In this document: piece by piece, positions 54,462-64,000 of the stretch
Numbering within the stretch: position 1 is the first letter of the stretch
Layout: every line of letters starts with the position of its first letter
Origin: Pseudomicrostroma phylloplanum
Taxonomy: Eukaryota; Basidiomycota; Exobasidiomycetes; Microstromatales
Reading direction: 5' to 3'
Assembly (NCBI GenBank): GCA_039545275.1
Contig: BCHS01000001.1
Span: 1,814,853 to 1,878,852, forward strand
DNA length: 64,000 nt
Translations under genes and position numbers: made by a program
Notes under the pieces: generated by a model
Databases searched by the model: none
What the model was told of the DNA's origin: nothing
The model's input: only the letters and a program-made list of their open reading frames with translations

Positions 54462-57400
54462 TCATCCCCTGCGAAAATGCTCATCTCCGGGAGGCGGGGC
54501 ATGAGCGAAAGTTCTCGTTGCACCAGCACCAGCACCAGCTCCACCAGTACCAGTGCCAGGGGTAGTGGCAGAGCCAGTGCCAGTGTGAGACTGATATCCC
54601 GGTCCCCTGTACATCTGTCCCCCCTCACGCTCCCGGTCTCGGTCCCGTTCCCTTTCCCGCTGGATCTCCCAGTCTCGGTGTCGCTCCCGCTCTCTTTCGG
54701 CCTCCAAGCTCATACCGCCCATGCCTCCTCGCCCCATGGAAGGGGGAGGGGGTGCCTCGCGATGGTATGAGGAGGAAAAAGAAGAGGGCATGGTGCCGGC
54801 TCTATCCCTTCTCTGCGCCTGCGCTTGGGCTTGAGCTTGTGCCTGAGCCTGAGCCTGAGCTTGAGCTTGAGCTTGAGCGTGCGCTTGTGCTTGTGCTTGA
54901 GAGTGAGCATGGGGGTGTGCGAGAGCTTGTGAGCTCGGCAGCCGCTCGAGGGGAGGTAGGATTGTCACACCCTCCGATACCGGTGTCGGCGCAACAGGGC
55001 GACTCCCAGCACCAGGGCCGACGGGCCCACCACTGCTGCCCGGTCGCGATACCGATGCGTACCCGTAGCCGGCGCTGGGAGGCTGACTGAGCGCGCTTGG
55101 TGCACCGTGCATGCGAGGCGAGTGGTGCGTCGCTGCAAGGCTGCCAGGCGCAGGAGGTGTGAAGACTCGTCTCGGATCAGAGACACTACGCTCTCTCGTG
55201 TGGTGAAGAGGACGCAGAGGCAGCTGACTCCTCTGAGGGTCGTCCTGGTACGCGTCGTAGTAGGCGGAGCGCTCGTGTGGCTGCTGAGCTCGGTACTGTT
55301 GAGGATGCGGCGGGTATTGCTGTGCAGGTGGGTACTGTTGCTGAGGAGGAGGAGGGCCATAGGCGGAACGATGGACCGGGTCCCCACCTCCAGGACCTCC
55401 GCCAGCCATCTCCCGTCTACCTTCTACGGGATACCCAGAGGGAGGGTGCAGGACCGAAGGCCGCGACGTCGGCTGTGCAGCGGACATCTCGTGTTGGTAT
55501 CGAGCATGAGCAGGTGGGGTCCCATACTCCGCTTCTCGGTCCCAACCATGCGAAGGTCCGGCTGCCATGCCGGCAGCGCCATCTGCTTCGGACCGCTGAC
55601 GGTCTTGACTCGACGTCGAGGTGTGCAGAGGCGGGTGTTGCTGATACTGCGGATGTCGGTGATCGATGCGACTCGCCTGTGCTTCTGCAGCGGACATGTA
55701 GGCTCGCGGCGGGGGCGACGAGTTTCGTGACGCAGCAAGAGAGCTTGACAGCGGCGGCAGCATGTGTGAGCCTTGTGCGTGCATGGCCGTTGGAGGCAGT
55801 GGTGCACGGGAGTACGTCGAAGACGGATAGGCAGGCGGGTGAGCAGGCTGTCCTCTCGGCTGGGACGCTGCTTCCATTTCCTCCATATGAGAGTATTGGG
55901 GATAACCTCCCTGCCTCGCAGCCGCTTCTGAGGCAGGAGGCGGACCTGGAGCGGCATGAGGAGTGACATCTCTTCCTGTTACACCAGTCGTCCATGCGCG
56001 GAGGCGGCTGGATGCCATCGTTGGCGATGATGTGATGACGCTGCTGAATGTATTACTCCTCCCGCCACTTCCTCGCAGGGAGACGTCTGATGTGTTCTGA
56101 GGGGAGTAGCCAGAGTGGTGTCCCATGCTGCCGCTCATGCGGGTACTGATTGTAGACGCTATTGATCCCTTGTGTCTCGGGTCCACCTGAGGGACGTACT
56201 CATTTGAAGAGGCGCCGCTGCCCCATCGGTTGCTACGGAAGCGTTTGGACTCGGACTCGCTCGAGTCAATACGACGAGCCATAGGGGGCCGGCGGTCCTT
56301 GTCATCGTCACTGCCCTCATCTTGATACCTGTCGTGCCCACCACCGCCACTACCAGCACTGGCGCGCGAGGGCCGCTTGCCCCTGGGGTTCTTGCGAACG
56401 CGAACCTTGAGACCTTGCCCAGCGAATGCTCGCGAGAGCTGCGTCGACTCTTCCATCCCTGGGAAGCGTTTCGCAGTATAGACCATGAAGACNGACGAGT
56501 AGATGGACTTGCAATGGTGAACTTGGGTGCCAATGGTCTCAAAGAGACAGAGCTTCAGTCGGTACCTTCCCTCGACGCGGATGCTCAGATCGGGAAAGAC
56601 GAAGAAGCCTTGGTGAGAGCCGTCAATGTCCTTCAGGTGGTAGAGGCAGGAGACGCAGCTGCCTGTCGTGTACCTTGTCTTGCCATCCGCCAGAAGGTGA
56701 AGCTCCTCGTCCTTCTCGGGATCGGCCAGCATGGCGCACATGAAGTAGCAGGGGTTCTCTAAATACCAAGCCTTGTCTTCCCATCCCTCTCCTTCCCCTG
56801 TGACCACCGGCTCCCCTCGACGTATTTGAGGAAGGTCAGAGTCCCTTGGAGCTGGTGCCTTGACATCTGCTTGTGAAGACGGCTGTGCTGATTTTGAGGG
56901 GCTTGAGGAGACAGGTCGAGGATGAGTGACGACGCGAAGCTGCACAATGGGTGCCGGGTCGATGGGCCGCCGATCGGCCTTTTCTCCCACTCCGCACATA
57001 CGAGAATGCTTTGGCTGTTCCCGAATCTGTAGAATGTACTCGATGTTTTCTCTTCCCTCGATCACTTGCTGAACAGGGGCGTACTGATACGCTAGACCTT
57101 CATTGGGCATTTCCGAAAGTGTTGACTGTAGGGCGACTCCTGACTTGGCCGGCGAGGCGCCTTCAGAAACTGGTAATGAATCTTCCGAGGTATTGAGAGC
57201 TCTGCCTTTCGACCGAACGCGATCGGAAGCTACGTCTTCGCCCTGCCAGTCTGCTCTATCCTCCGCCGCGTCATAGTATCGCGGTCGACCATATTCATGA
57301 CGGCCACCGCCCCGTCTAGCCTCTCTCTCGTCCCCTCCTTGGGCCGAGCTTCCGCCCGAGAGGAGGTCAGCGACTGCCATTCCCGAGGCGACACGGGGAA

Positions 57401-57932
57401 CCGATGGGCCAGAGACCGCAGGGTACTGGCCCGTCATCCTCCCAGCGCCGTTGTCAGAGGCCACGCTGGCAGAGGTGCTGCCGTACTTGCCGCTGTGGGC
57501 AGACGGTCTGAGAGCAGGGTTCGGTAGCAGCCGAGGGTTTTGTCTTTGATGCTGATGAGGAGGCGTTGACGACCAGCCAGTCTGTTGCTGGTGGCTCCCT
57601 AGCGAACGGGAGTAGCTGTCGCTGGTAGAGCGTTTCGCTAGCTTTCGGGCGACGATGGACTCGTACAAGCCTGAAGGACCGGCAGCTCGAACACTGGGTG
57701 GTAGCTGGGATTGGCGATTCTGCCAGAACCTTACTTGCGATAGGGCTGCAGCTGAGAGTGGGGGCAGAGGTCGTGTAACACGAAGCTGAGGATCTGTTTC
57801 TCTGACGTTGGATCGTAGCGGCGAGGCTTCTGGTGCTTTGTCTTTAGGCTCGGCCGGAGTGAGAGATTCACCCTCGCTCCCGCTTTCTGGTAAGAGTCGA
57901 GGCCGCGGGTAAAAGGGATCTGAAGGTGACAT
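54462..57932 (-). CDS. Velvet-domain regulator with long disordered arms
   Basis: Intron-less, 1156 aa from the ATG at 57932 (MSPSDPFYPRPRLLPES). The velvet domain is split by a linker at about 295-520: EYILQIREQPKHSRMCG, RRPIDPAPIVQLRVV, then CYFMCAMLADPEKDEE, FFVFPDLSIRVEGRYRLKL, and YTAKRFPGMEESTQLSRAF. The domain has an NF-kB-like fold, binds DNA and forms dimers. Velvet proteins link development, sporulation and secondary metabolism. The RPIDP and KRFPGM wording is VelB-like, but subfamily assignment is tentative. The C-terminal 600 residues are Pro/Gln/Ser-rich with a Gln-Ala run and an Arg/Glu/Asp repeat. The single ambiguous base at 56493 falls in a TCN codon, so it is Ser whatever the base. 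Confidence 0.93.
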   Translation of the reverse strand: MSPSDPFYPRPRLLPESGSEGESLTPAEPKDKAPEASPLRSNVRETDPQLRVTRPLPPLSAAALSQVRFWQNRQSQLPPSVRAAGPSGLYESIVARKLAKRSTSDSYSRSLGSHQQQTGWSSTPPHQHQRQNPRLLPNPALRPSAHSGKYGSTSASVASDNGAGRMTGQYPAVSGPSVPRVASGMAVADLLSGGSSAQGGDEREARRGGGRHEYGRPRYYDAAEDRADWQGEDVASDRVRSKGRALNTSEDSLPVSEGASPAKSGVALQSTLSEMPNEGLAYQYAPVQQVIEGRENIEYILQIREQPKHSRMCGVGEKADRRPIDPAPIVQLRVVTHPRPVSSSPSKSAQPSSQADVKAPAPRDSDLPQIRRGEPVVTGEGEGWEDKAWYLENPCYFMCAMLADPEKDEELHLLADGKTRYTTGSCVSCLYHLKDIDGSHQGFFVFPDLSIRVEGRYRLKLCLFETIGTQVHHCKSIYSXVFMVYTAKRFPGMEESTQLSRAFAGQGLKVRVRKNPRGKRPSRASAGSGGGGHDRYQDEGSDDDKDRRPPMARRIDSSESESKRFRSNRWGSGASSNEYVPQVDPRHKGSIASTISTRMSGSMGHHSGYSPQNTSDVSLRGSGGRSNTFSSVITSSPTMASSRLRAWTTGVTGRDVTPHAAPGPPPASEAAARQGGYPQYSHMEEMEAASQPRGQPAHPPAYPSSTYSRAPLPPTAMHAQGSHMLPPLSSSLAASRNSSPPPRAYMSAAEAQASRIDHRHPQYQQHPPLHTSTSSQDRQRSEADGAAGMAAGPSHGWDREAEYGTPPAHARYQHEMSAAQPTSRPSVLHPPSGYPVEGRREMAGGGPGGGDPVHRSAYGPPPPQQQYPPAQQYPPHPQQYRAQQPHERSAYYDAYQDDPQRSQLPLRPLHHTRERSVSDPRRVFTPPAPGSLAATHHSPRMHGAPSALSQPPSAGYGYASVSRPGSSGGPVGPGAGSRPVAPTPVSEGVTILPPLERLPSSQALAHPHAHSQAQAQAHAQAQAQAQAQAQAQAQAQAQAQRRDRAGTMPSSFSSSYHREAPPPPSMGRGGMGGMSLEAERERERHRDWEIQRERERDRDREREGGQMYRGPGYQSHTGTGSATTPGTGTGGAGAGAGATRTFAHAPPPGDEHFRRG
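54826..54903. repeat. Gln-Ala dipeptide-coding repeat in velvet gene
   Basis: Hexamer repeat 'gcttga'/'gcctga' (minus: CAAGCT/CAGGCT) encoding about twelve Gln-Ala pairs. The period keeps the frame. Confidence 0.9.
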
Positions 57933-58860
57933 TGTGAAGTGCAGGCAAGAATAGCAAGGTAGAGAGGTGGTAATGATGTCGTACTTGTCAGCAGCACGTT
58001 CCCCCAGATGAGTGTGGGGCAGATGGACGATCTGAGCAGCAAGATTGCAAGCTGCGACTCCTTTCGAAGACCGCACAGGCAGGTCGAGAAGACCAGACGA
58101 CTGCAGAGCAATGTGCTGATGTCTGGTTGCCTGTACCTCTGTCGTGAGCGAGACGGACTACAGAGGCGCAAGCAACCTCTTTGCAGCGAGAGACTGGGGT
58201 AGTGGTAATAATAGCGAGGTGGGGCACGAGGGGCACGAGGGGCACATGCTTGCTCTGATATTTTCTTCAGGAAGCAGTATACCGGACAGTACAGCTGCCC
58301 TTTGCATCCGCTGCTCCCGACCCTTTGATTGATCCCATGAGCAGGGCGAAGCGCTCTGGAGCCGGAGACTAAGCTTATCGAAGCATAAGTGCCTGGTCGG
58401 AAAAGTCCGAAGAACCAAAAGGCCCTCACCACTCTTCTTCCTTGGCTGCATATATGTATGTATATATATTCACGATCTCTGTCCCTTTTCAGGCACTCAC
58501 TCACATGTACCTGATTACTGAAAGCAAGCCTGTGCAGCTGTACGGCCAAGACTTGCCCTTGCCTCCGGGTAGATGCCGCCGGTGGAAGTCCGCGATGCTG
58601 ATGCAGCAAGGAGAGAACGGCTAGGTAGTAGCAAAGGGACTAATGAGGACACGTAGCCTGTACGCCTCCTGATTGATCCTTGAGCAATGAATTGAAACGG
58701 GAGTCGAACGGTGCTATGCTGCGAATGCTAGTAGTGCTGGTAAGTGAGGATAATGCTGGGCCAAGTGGCACGGGGTGGTCGAGGAGCAAAAGGAGGAGGA
58801 GGAGGACAAGTCTAGTGACGACGAGGACGATGTTGAAGATGAAGATGAAGATGAAGATGA

Positions 58861-59235
58861 TTAGACTGATCTGATGATAACGATGATGTGTCTAGGAACG
58901 GGAAGATCCGGGGTGAAGCGGACACCGAGGTAGGTGCGAGGGTGCGGTGACCCGGATCTCTTCTTTGCTGCAATGATACGTCGACGGGTCCTTTCCGAGC
59001 CATGCGAATGGCTGCAGCCGTGAGAGCGAGTGGCCGACAGGTCAAGGTATGGATGACCTGTGAGCGGCGCGGGGCGGTAGCTAAGCGAAATGCCGGAAGA
59101 TGCCGGGTGGTTGGACCTTGGTATCGCCGGCTGTAGAGGAAGAGAGAAAGGAGGGGGGGGAGGTAGTCGGCCCTCAGAGGGGGAGTGAGTGGAGAGTCGC
59201 TGGTGCTGGGGGCTGCTGCGAGTAGAGGGCGTCAT
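58861..59235 (-). CDS. Possible small hypothetical protein
   Basis: A 124-codon frame with a true ATG at 59235, starting MTPSTRSSPQHQRLSTHS. Pro/Ser/His-rich first half, basic middle (RRRIIAAKKRSG), and end RTYLGVRFTPDLPVP. No domain, no homologue recognised, no intron needed. It lies in an otherwise empty region, so it could be chance. Confidence 0.25.
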   Translation of the reverse strand: MTPSTRSSPQHQRLSTHSPSEGRLPPPPPFSLPLQPAIPRSNHPASSGISLSYRPAPLTGHPYLDLSATRSHGCSHSHGSERTRRRIIAAKKRSGSPHPRTYLGVRFTPDLPVPRHIIVIIRSV

Positions 59236-60248
59236 TGGTGGGCGGAGCAGCCTCGGTAGGAAGAGGCCAGTGGGTTGCGCAAGCGAGGTGCACTGGGCGT
59301 GGCGTGGCCCGACTCGCTTCGCATCCCGCCCGAGACATGCAATGCCAGACAAGGCCGAACCTAATCGCTCCCTCTGCACAAAACCACCTTCCGCCCCTTG
59401 GCCCCCCCGTCTCGCCTAGAGCCCTCGCATGGCCGCGCCTTGCCTTGCCTTGCTCCCCCCCTCGACCAGTCGCCCGCTTCTGTACAGCCGATGCAGAGAC
59501 ACACACAGACAGCCTTCTTGAAATCTAAGGGATGCATTCGCACCTGCAGCACTCACTACCTCGCAAAGTGGTACCAAACGTTACCGTAACTTGCTCTGCT
59601 CTCTCACTGCATCCTTACACCAAATCCCAGCCACGCACGTAGGCGCAGGGTAGCCAAATTCGCCACCTCACTGCTCCTGTACCGCCTTTCCTCTCTGGGG
59701 TGTGTGTGAGTGTATGTGTATGTGTGCATGTGTGTCTCTGGTGCTGGCCTATTCCTAGACATGCCGGCCATGTAGACAGGCCTGCTTGTCTTGGCCTCAA
59801 CCTTCGGCTTCCCACGTTTCCCTTTGGGCCCGTCAAGGAGCGAATCCGGCGGCGGCGGCGGCAGCGGCGGCAGCAGCGGCTATCACTCTCCAGATCCGAC
59901 ACGTCGATCGGACCTCTCTGCGTGCTGCGACTCATCCCAGCGAAGGCCCGTTTCTTTGACTGTTTGACTGTCTTACTTTCTGACCCTTTGAATGTCTGAC
60001 CGCCCTGTCAAACTCTCGGCATGTGTCCTACCGATGGCACCTACCTACCTACCTGTCTGCCTGCCTGCCTAGCTACCCGTCTACTGATTCTCTCTGCCTC
60101 GCCTTGCTCATTTCAATTGCTCGCTCCCTCCCTCCCTCGCCCGCCCGCCCACACTTCCTCTTCACAGCACGAGCCGGCGGGCGCGGCCTCTTCTACCTCC
60201 GCATTTCCTTTTTCAAAGTCCCCCCGAAGCTCACTCTATTTCATGTCC

Positions 60249-60249
<1 letters not shown>

Positions 60250-60281
<32 letters not shown>
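60250..60281. repeat. Homopolymer tract of 32 C
   Basis: Uninterrupted C run (G on the minus strand), followed by 'tccctccca'. Length is likely unstable and error-prone. Confidence 0.97.
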
Positions 60282-60284
<3 letters not shown>

Positions 60285-61253
60285 CTCCCACGAACCCCCA
60301 CGAACCCCCTCCACGGCGTCCATGGATCCAATTCCTTCGCGGGCGGCGGCGGCGGCGGAGAAGAATCGGAGAGCGTTGGGCGATTTGGAGCGGGTGTTGG
60401 ATTCCATTGCGCCGCATCGACGATGGTGAAGGCGAAGGCGTGCTCCTGGGTGCCTGGGCGAGACACGTTGCGCGACGAATGGCCCGGGCGGGCAGAGCGA
60501 GGACTCACGATTCGGTGCCCCTCCAGCTTCAATGGACCGGCGGGAGGAGGAGTAGATAGCTAGGTAGGCAGAGGCATGGCGGCGCGCCGGAGAGTAGCCG
60601 GCTACTTTTACGCGGCGTGGGAAGAAGGCAGGCAAGGGACAACCCTTGTAGCGGCGAGGGGATGCCGAGGAACAGACGTCACTCGCCGTTCAACTCTTTC
60701 CTGTGCCGTACGCACCTACTCTTGTCGCCTACCACCTCGAGCAAATTCCAGAGCTTTGGTTTGAGTGCACACGAGACTAAAACGACAAGCGAGGGTTTCC
60801 TGCCATGTGGGAGGGCGCCGATCTAGATCAAAACCTTCAGATTGCCGATGGTGTGTCTCACATGTTTGTGCAGGAAGCGTCACAGACGACCGATTAGCTT
60901 CATGATCCTAGGGCACATATCTCCGTTAGCTCTTTTCGCCTTATCCCGAGGTACCCGGCGGCACAACGTTAATGAGAAGGGAGAAGGGACAGGTAGGGCG
61001 AAGGCGATCTTGCAGGGCTTTCCCGTCCATCAGAAGTTTCTCCGCGGGGAACTGAGCGCAGGCAGTGTAGCCGCCTCTGGCGCAGGGTCTGGTATGGCGA
61101 AACGCAGCTGCCATAAGGAGGTTATCTGATGATGATCCCTATGACAAGGGTGACATTACGAACCAATGAGAGCTATGTACAAACAAGACGACGTGGAGGA
61201 GGCGTTCGGAATCATGGAAGCGAGGAAACTATGGCCAAGCTTTGGCTGCCCCT

Positions 61254-61892
61254 CTAAGCCATCCACTTGCAACCCTTGACCTTCTCGACGAATCGCCTCT
61301 TCTTCTGGTCCTCCTTATCGATCTTCTTCGATGCCTTTGTGGTAGAGGCAGAGGAGGAGGGGCCGAAGAAGGCATCCATGGCGCTGGTGAGCTCCTCGAC
61401 GGTGCAGTGGGGAGCAGGGCCGTTCTTGGCTTCGTCGTTGATGTCAAGTCCAGTGTTCTCGAGCCATGAGGCGTGGATCTGGCTGCTGCGACTGAGCTCA
61501 GGAGTAGCAACTTCGATGCAAGAGGTGAAGATCTGAGAATAGAAGAGAAGAGAGGCAAGTCAGCAGCTGTAACGATGTGGTGTGCGAGCGGTGGGATGCA
61601 ATGGAAGACTCACCTTGTCTTCGTTGAGGCTCTCGAGCTCAACCAGTGTCGTCTCACTTCCATCGTTTGACAGCCTCTTCTCTTCAGCATCCATGTCGCA
61701 CTCGACCTTCTCGAGGGAGATGGTCATGGAGGAGGCGCTGAGCCTGTTCAAGGCCAGGGCTCGCTGGCGCTCTCGGCGCGTGGTGCGAGGAGCAGGTGCG
61801 AGAACGGTAGTGTCCGAAGAGGAAGAGGAGCCTGCAGGGCAGAACATGAAGGTGGTCGAGGAGATGGAGATGGGCATGGTAGTAGAGAACAT
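61254..61892 (-). CDS. Unrecognised 185-aa protein
   Basis: Exons 61614-61892 and 61254-61532 join in phase 0 through a GTGAGT...CTCAG intron. The N-terminus MFSTTMPISISSTTFMFCP is Ser/Thr-rich. Then come an Arg-rich patch (RTTRRERQRALALNRL), an acidic stretch, and a second exon with IHASWLENTGLDINDEAKNG and a Lys-rich tail (KKIDKEDQKKRRFVEKVK) ending CKWMA. It is probably soluble. The conserved look of exon 2 and clean splice sites argue it is a real gene, but I know no family. Confidence 0.72.
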
Positions 61893-62329
61893 CTTGTTGG
61901 TTGGTTGGTTGGTTGGGTAGCCGTTGGTAAGGAGCTAGAAGTGGTAGTTGAGAAGTAGTAGGTAGGAGTGGTGCTCGTTGGGTAGGCTGGTTGATGGAGT
62001 GAAAGATGGGGATGGTACCATTTTCCTCCCCATCTTATACCCTTTCCGCCTACCTGTCCATCGTCCGCTCATCGATACTCATTCCGGGGACGATGGTGAT
62101 GAGATGAGGACAGGATCGACTCCTCTACGCGGGGGTGTGATTGCATTACCGTCCGTGCCCGGGGCAAGAGCAATAGACGAGGTTCTGACACTGCAGCCAA
62201 GGCGGCACTTCGCCCCTTGACGATCTCTGGCGCGTGTGAGGCTTTGCTGTGTGTCACTGTCTAGTCCATTTGCTCTTGCATAGGGTGATGAGGGCCCGAG
62301 TGGTGCGGCTCCCCCTGTGCGTCCGTCGC
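61893..62329 (-). promoter_or_regulatory. Promoter of the 185-aa gene, with TATA-like site
   Basis: Minus-strand GTATAAGA at about 62033-62040 lies near 145 bases upstream of the ATG. A 'ggtt' tetramer run (61896-61914) adjoins the start codon. No gene was seen. Confidence 0.4.
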
Positions 62330-62735
62330 TCAGCAATTACGTCCCTCGTTGCTTGCGGTCCTCTGTTTGTACCTGAGGCCTCGCTCCAGGGCAAAGCGCA
62401 AACGATCAGCCTTCGATGGCCGCCTTAGAGGGGCTGCAGACAGGGGCAGGTGCCACACAAGTCGGAGCGGAAGGCTCTGAAAGCGCCCACCCATGCACGC
62501 GACACAGCGCCTACAGGGATCGTTCAGCCTCCTGCTCACCAGCTACTTGGTGCTCGGGCGAAGAAGCAGATGGAGTGCGAGACTGAGCACACTGCATGAC
62601 ATTTCCATCTAGAGTTGCGTGTGCCAGTGTCTGATCGATGAACAAGTCAAGGCGGACGCAATGGTCAAGGAGCTCAGTAGGGGACGCCAAAACCAGCGTC
62701 AACATCAATGCTGCGAGAAGCTTGAACGTCGTCAT
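62330..62735 (-). CDS. Small secreted protein candidate
   Basis: Exons 62540-62735 and 62330-62433 (GTGAGC donor, CTGCAG acceptor, phase 1 on both sides) give 99 aa. The N-terminus MTTFKLLAALMLTLVLASP is a good signal peptide. The mature part has only three Cys and a basic second half (LRRPSKADRLRFALERGLR) ending in Cys. No family is recognised. Size and signal fit a fungal small secreted protein; an effector role is speculation. If the intron is not used, the frame ends at 62511 with 74 aa. Confidence 0.55.
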
Positions 62736-63003
62736 CCGTCCTCAATGCCTTCTCAGATCGTCAAACGCCGCTAATGCTCCGTGTCTCTGCTCAGCCCATC
62801 TCGCCTGCAAGTGCCTGTGTAATGTGATGATGATTGACGATGACAAGAAGACTCCCGCCTTGTAGACGCTGAGCCCCTCTCCAATCTTCAACAGAATTGG
62901 GTGTGAGAGTAGGAAGAATACAAGTGAAGGAAGAGAGACCGGTCAAATGCTAGGATGACGGAGCCAGAAGTTTTGATTCGCTTTGTCAGGTGACAAGACG
63001 AGT

Positions 63004-63986
63004 TTAGGCCTCGGTCACCTCACGCAGACGACGGATGGTCCTGAATAAGTTATGTGGAAAGGGAATGCAATGTGAGCACCACGCATCCTTAGCACGGTAA
63101 GGCAGCTCGTTTCTCTATACTCACGATCGGACGGTAGCAGCGGCAGTGGTCGACAGAGCCCAAGCACCACCAGCAATGACCTTCTTGCACGACTTGCACT
63201 CCCAGATACCAACGTTTGTTCGCTTCACCGAGTCCTTACCACAGAAGGTGCAGGTGTACTTGGAGTGCTGAGAGATTTCGATCTTCTTGACCGATCGTCG
63301 CAGCGACGAACCTATCAGAGGGGAGGACGAGAGACGGCAGGTGAGCCGCCTGTCCTTCTCAGTGCTGCATGTCTGCCACGTCCCCATCTGTCCCCCTCTC
63401 TCTAATCGTCTTTCCTTGGGCAGCTATGACATCTTGCTGATGACTCCAGGCTGCTGTCCTCATGCGGTTGCATTGCTCTACAGCATGCCTGTCCTCTGCC
63501 TCTATATGCAGTCTCCTAGTTGACCTCTCTGTCACACCACTTCGAGGTTTCCCCTCTACCTGCTGACCCCATTACATCGCTACGCCGTACCCCTCTGTCC
63601 TCTCAAGCAGCCCTTCGCTAACACTGTTGTCCACAGTCTTTGCTGCCCATTGTTGCCTTTATGCCTTCAGACCTCCTTGCCTGATTCTGAAGAGTGCTAC
63701 TCACCGTATCGGGTTCCGTACTTTCCGGTGATTCCGACCTTCTGTGTGCGCTTCGACTGTTACACCAAACCAACAACGTAGCATCAAAGTACCGGTAGAG
63801 ATGGCGAAGAAGAGGGCGCGCAGCAGCGGTAGGTATGATGAGGTAGGAGGAGCGGCAGAGCGAGAGAGAGTAGGCCAAAGGGAACCACGTTGAAGGAGAA
63901 GCGGGGACGATGGGGAAAAGAGACAGAGTGATATGGTCAGCTGTGAAATCGAGCATTCTGTATCCCTACCGTTGCCTACGTACCAT
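63004..63986 (-). CDS. RPL43: 60S ribosomal protein eL43 (L37a)
   Basis: Exons 63984-63986 (ATG only, donor GTACGT), 63705-63756, 63125-63311 and 63004-63040 give 92 aa, the normal family length. The sequence [36 protein letters not shown] and [17 protein letters not shown] shows the Cx2C...Cx2C zinc ribbon, and the end is [11 protein letters not shown]. All phases agree. Three introns in 92 codons, with the first right after the ATG, are typical of basidiomycete ribosomal genes. The promoter lies beyond the right edge. Confidence 0.96.
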
Positions 63987-64000
63987 GTTTGTATGAGTAT

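Larger units (their letters stand above)
57933..61253. other. 3.3-kb gene-poor region upstream of the velvet gene
   Basis: No convincing gene. It holds the velvet promoter and leader on the left. Microsatellites include 'gatgaa' (58838-58861), TG (59699-59733), 'cggcgg' (59849-59878), 'cctgcctg' (60030-60070) and a 32-C tract. Overlapping frames in 60021-60635 are low-complexity. Such a long upstream region fits a regulated developmental gene. Confidence 0.5.

Noticed and set aside
57731..58609. 292-codon minus frame upstream of and overlapping the velvet start
   Set aside because: It is out of frame with the velvet gene, lacks features and overlaps its first 200 bases.
60021..60635. Overlapping plus and minus frames around the poly-C tract
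   Set aside because: They are Pro or Gly runs created by the homopolymer and low-complexity flanks.
1..64000. tRNA or rRNA genes
   Set aside because: No stretch with a convincing T-arm plus anticodon arm or rRNA sequence was noticed by eye; a covariance search would be needed to exclude them.

Overview
The window reads as nuclear DNA of a basidiomycete fungus, most likely a smut-related yeast or dimorphic fungus (Ustilaginomycotina). The evidence is GC-rich DNA with short GTGAGT-type introns, one fused ATP-citrate lyase gene, a DASH subunit, an Ime2-type kinase with a TEY activation motif as in smut Crk1, a velvet-domain gene, a Mis18-family gene, and frequent Ser/Gln/His/Ala-rich extensions. 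Species-level placement is inference. There is no sign of a plasmid, virus or intact transposon.

Layout. 1-2787 (-): a large unrecognised Gln/His-rich protein that runs off the left edge. 3504-7193 (-): ATP-citrate lyase, divergent from an alpha/beta-hydrolase (8099-11685, +). 12048-17000 (-): TPR/GT41 O-GlcNAc transferase-like gene. 17382-18331 (-): unknown 275-aa protein. 19171-21510 (+): PEX5. 21737-24997 (-): arrestin-like ubiquitin-ligase adaptor, divergent from ULA1 (25298-27945, +), the NEDD8 E1 regulatory subunit. 28391-29095 (+): DASH subunit DAD1. 29096-31931: gene-poor island with three unrelated tandem arrays, one an ~85-bp satellite. 31932-33890 (-): Ala/Lys-rich protein with three internal repeats. 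35089-36020 (-): DUF202 membrane protein, divergent from guanine deaminase (36667-38905, +). 39712-44118 (-): Crk1/Ime2-type kinase. 45361-47071 (+): secreted repeat protein with dibasic sites. 47442-48608 (-): splicing factor CWC24, divergent from a Mis18-family centromere protein (49021-51030, +). 51770-52678 (+): tentative membrane protein. 52928-53894 (+): ribosomal eL38. 54462-57932 (-): velvet regulator with 3.3 kb of mostly non-coding DNA upstream. 61254-61892 (-): unknown 185-aa protein. 62330-62735 (-): small secreted candidate. 63004-63986 (-): ribosomal eL43.

Most genes are housekeeping and not functionally clustered. Loose themes are chromosome segregation (DAD1, Mis18), ubiquitin-like control (ULA1, PY-motif arrestin, PEX5 with its N-terminal cysteine) and development or signalling (Crk1-like kinase, velvet, O-GlcNAc transferase). 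I found no clearly new multi-gene system. The most distinctive items are the satellite island, the frame-breaking hexamer repeat at the Mis18 5' end, the repeat-rich secreted protein, the triple-repeat Ala/Lys-rich protein and the large orphan at the left edge. Splice sites were chosen by eye from GT-AG signals and reading-phase agreement. Untranslated regions were not mapped.
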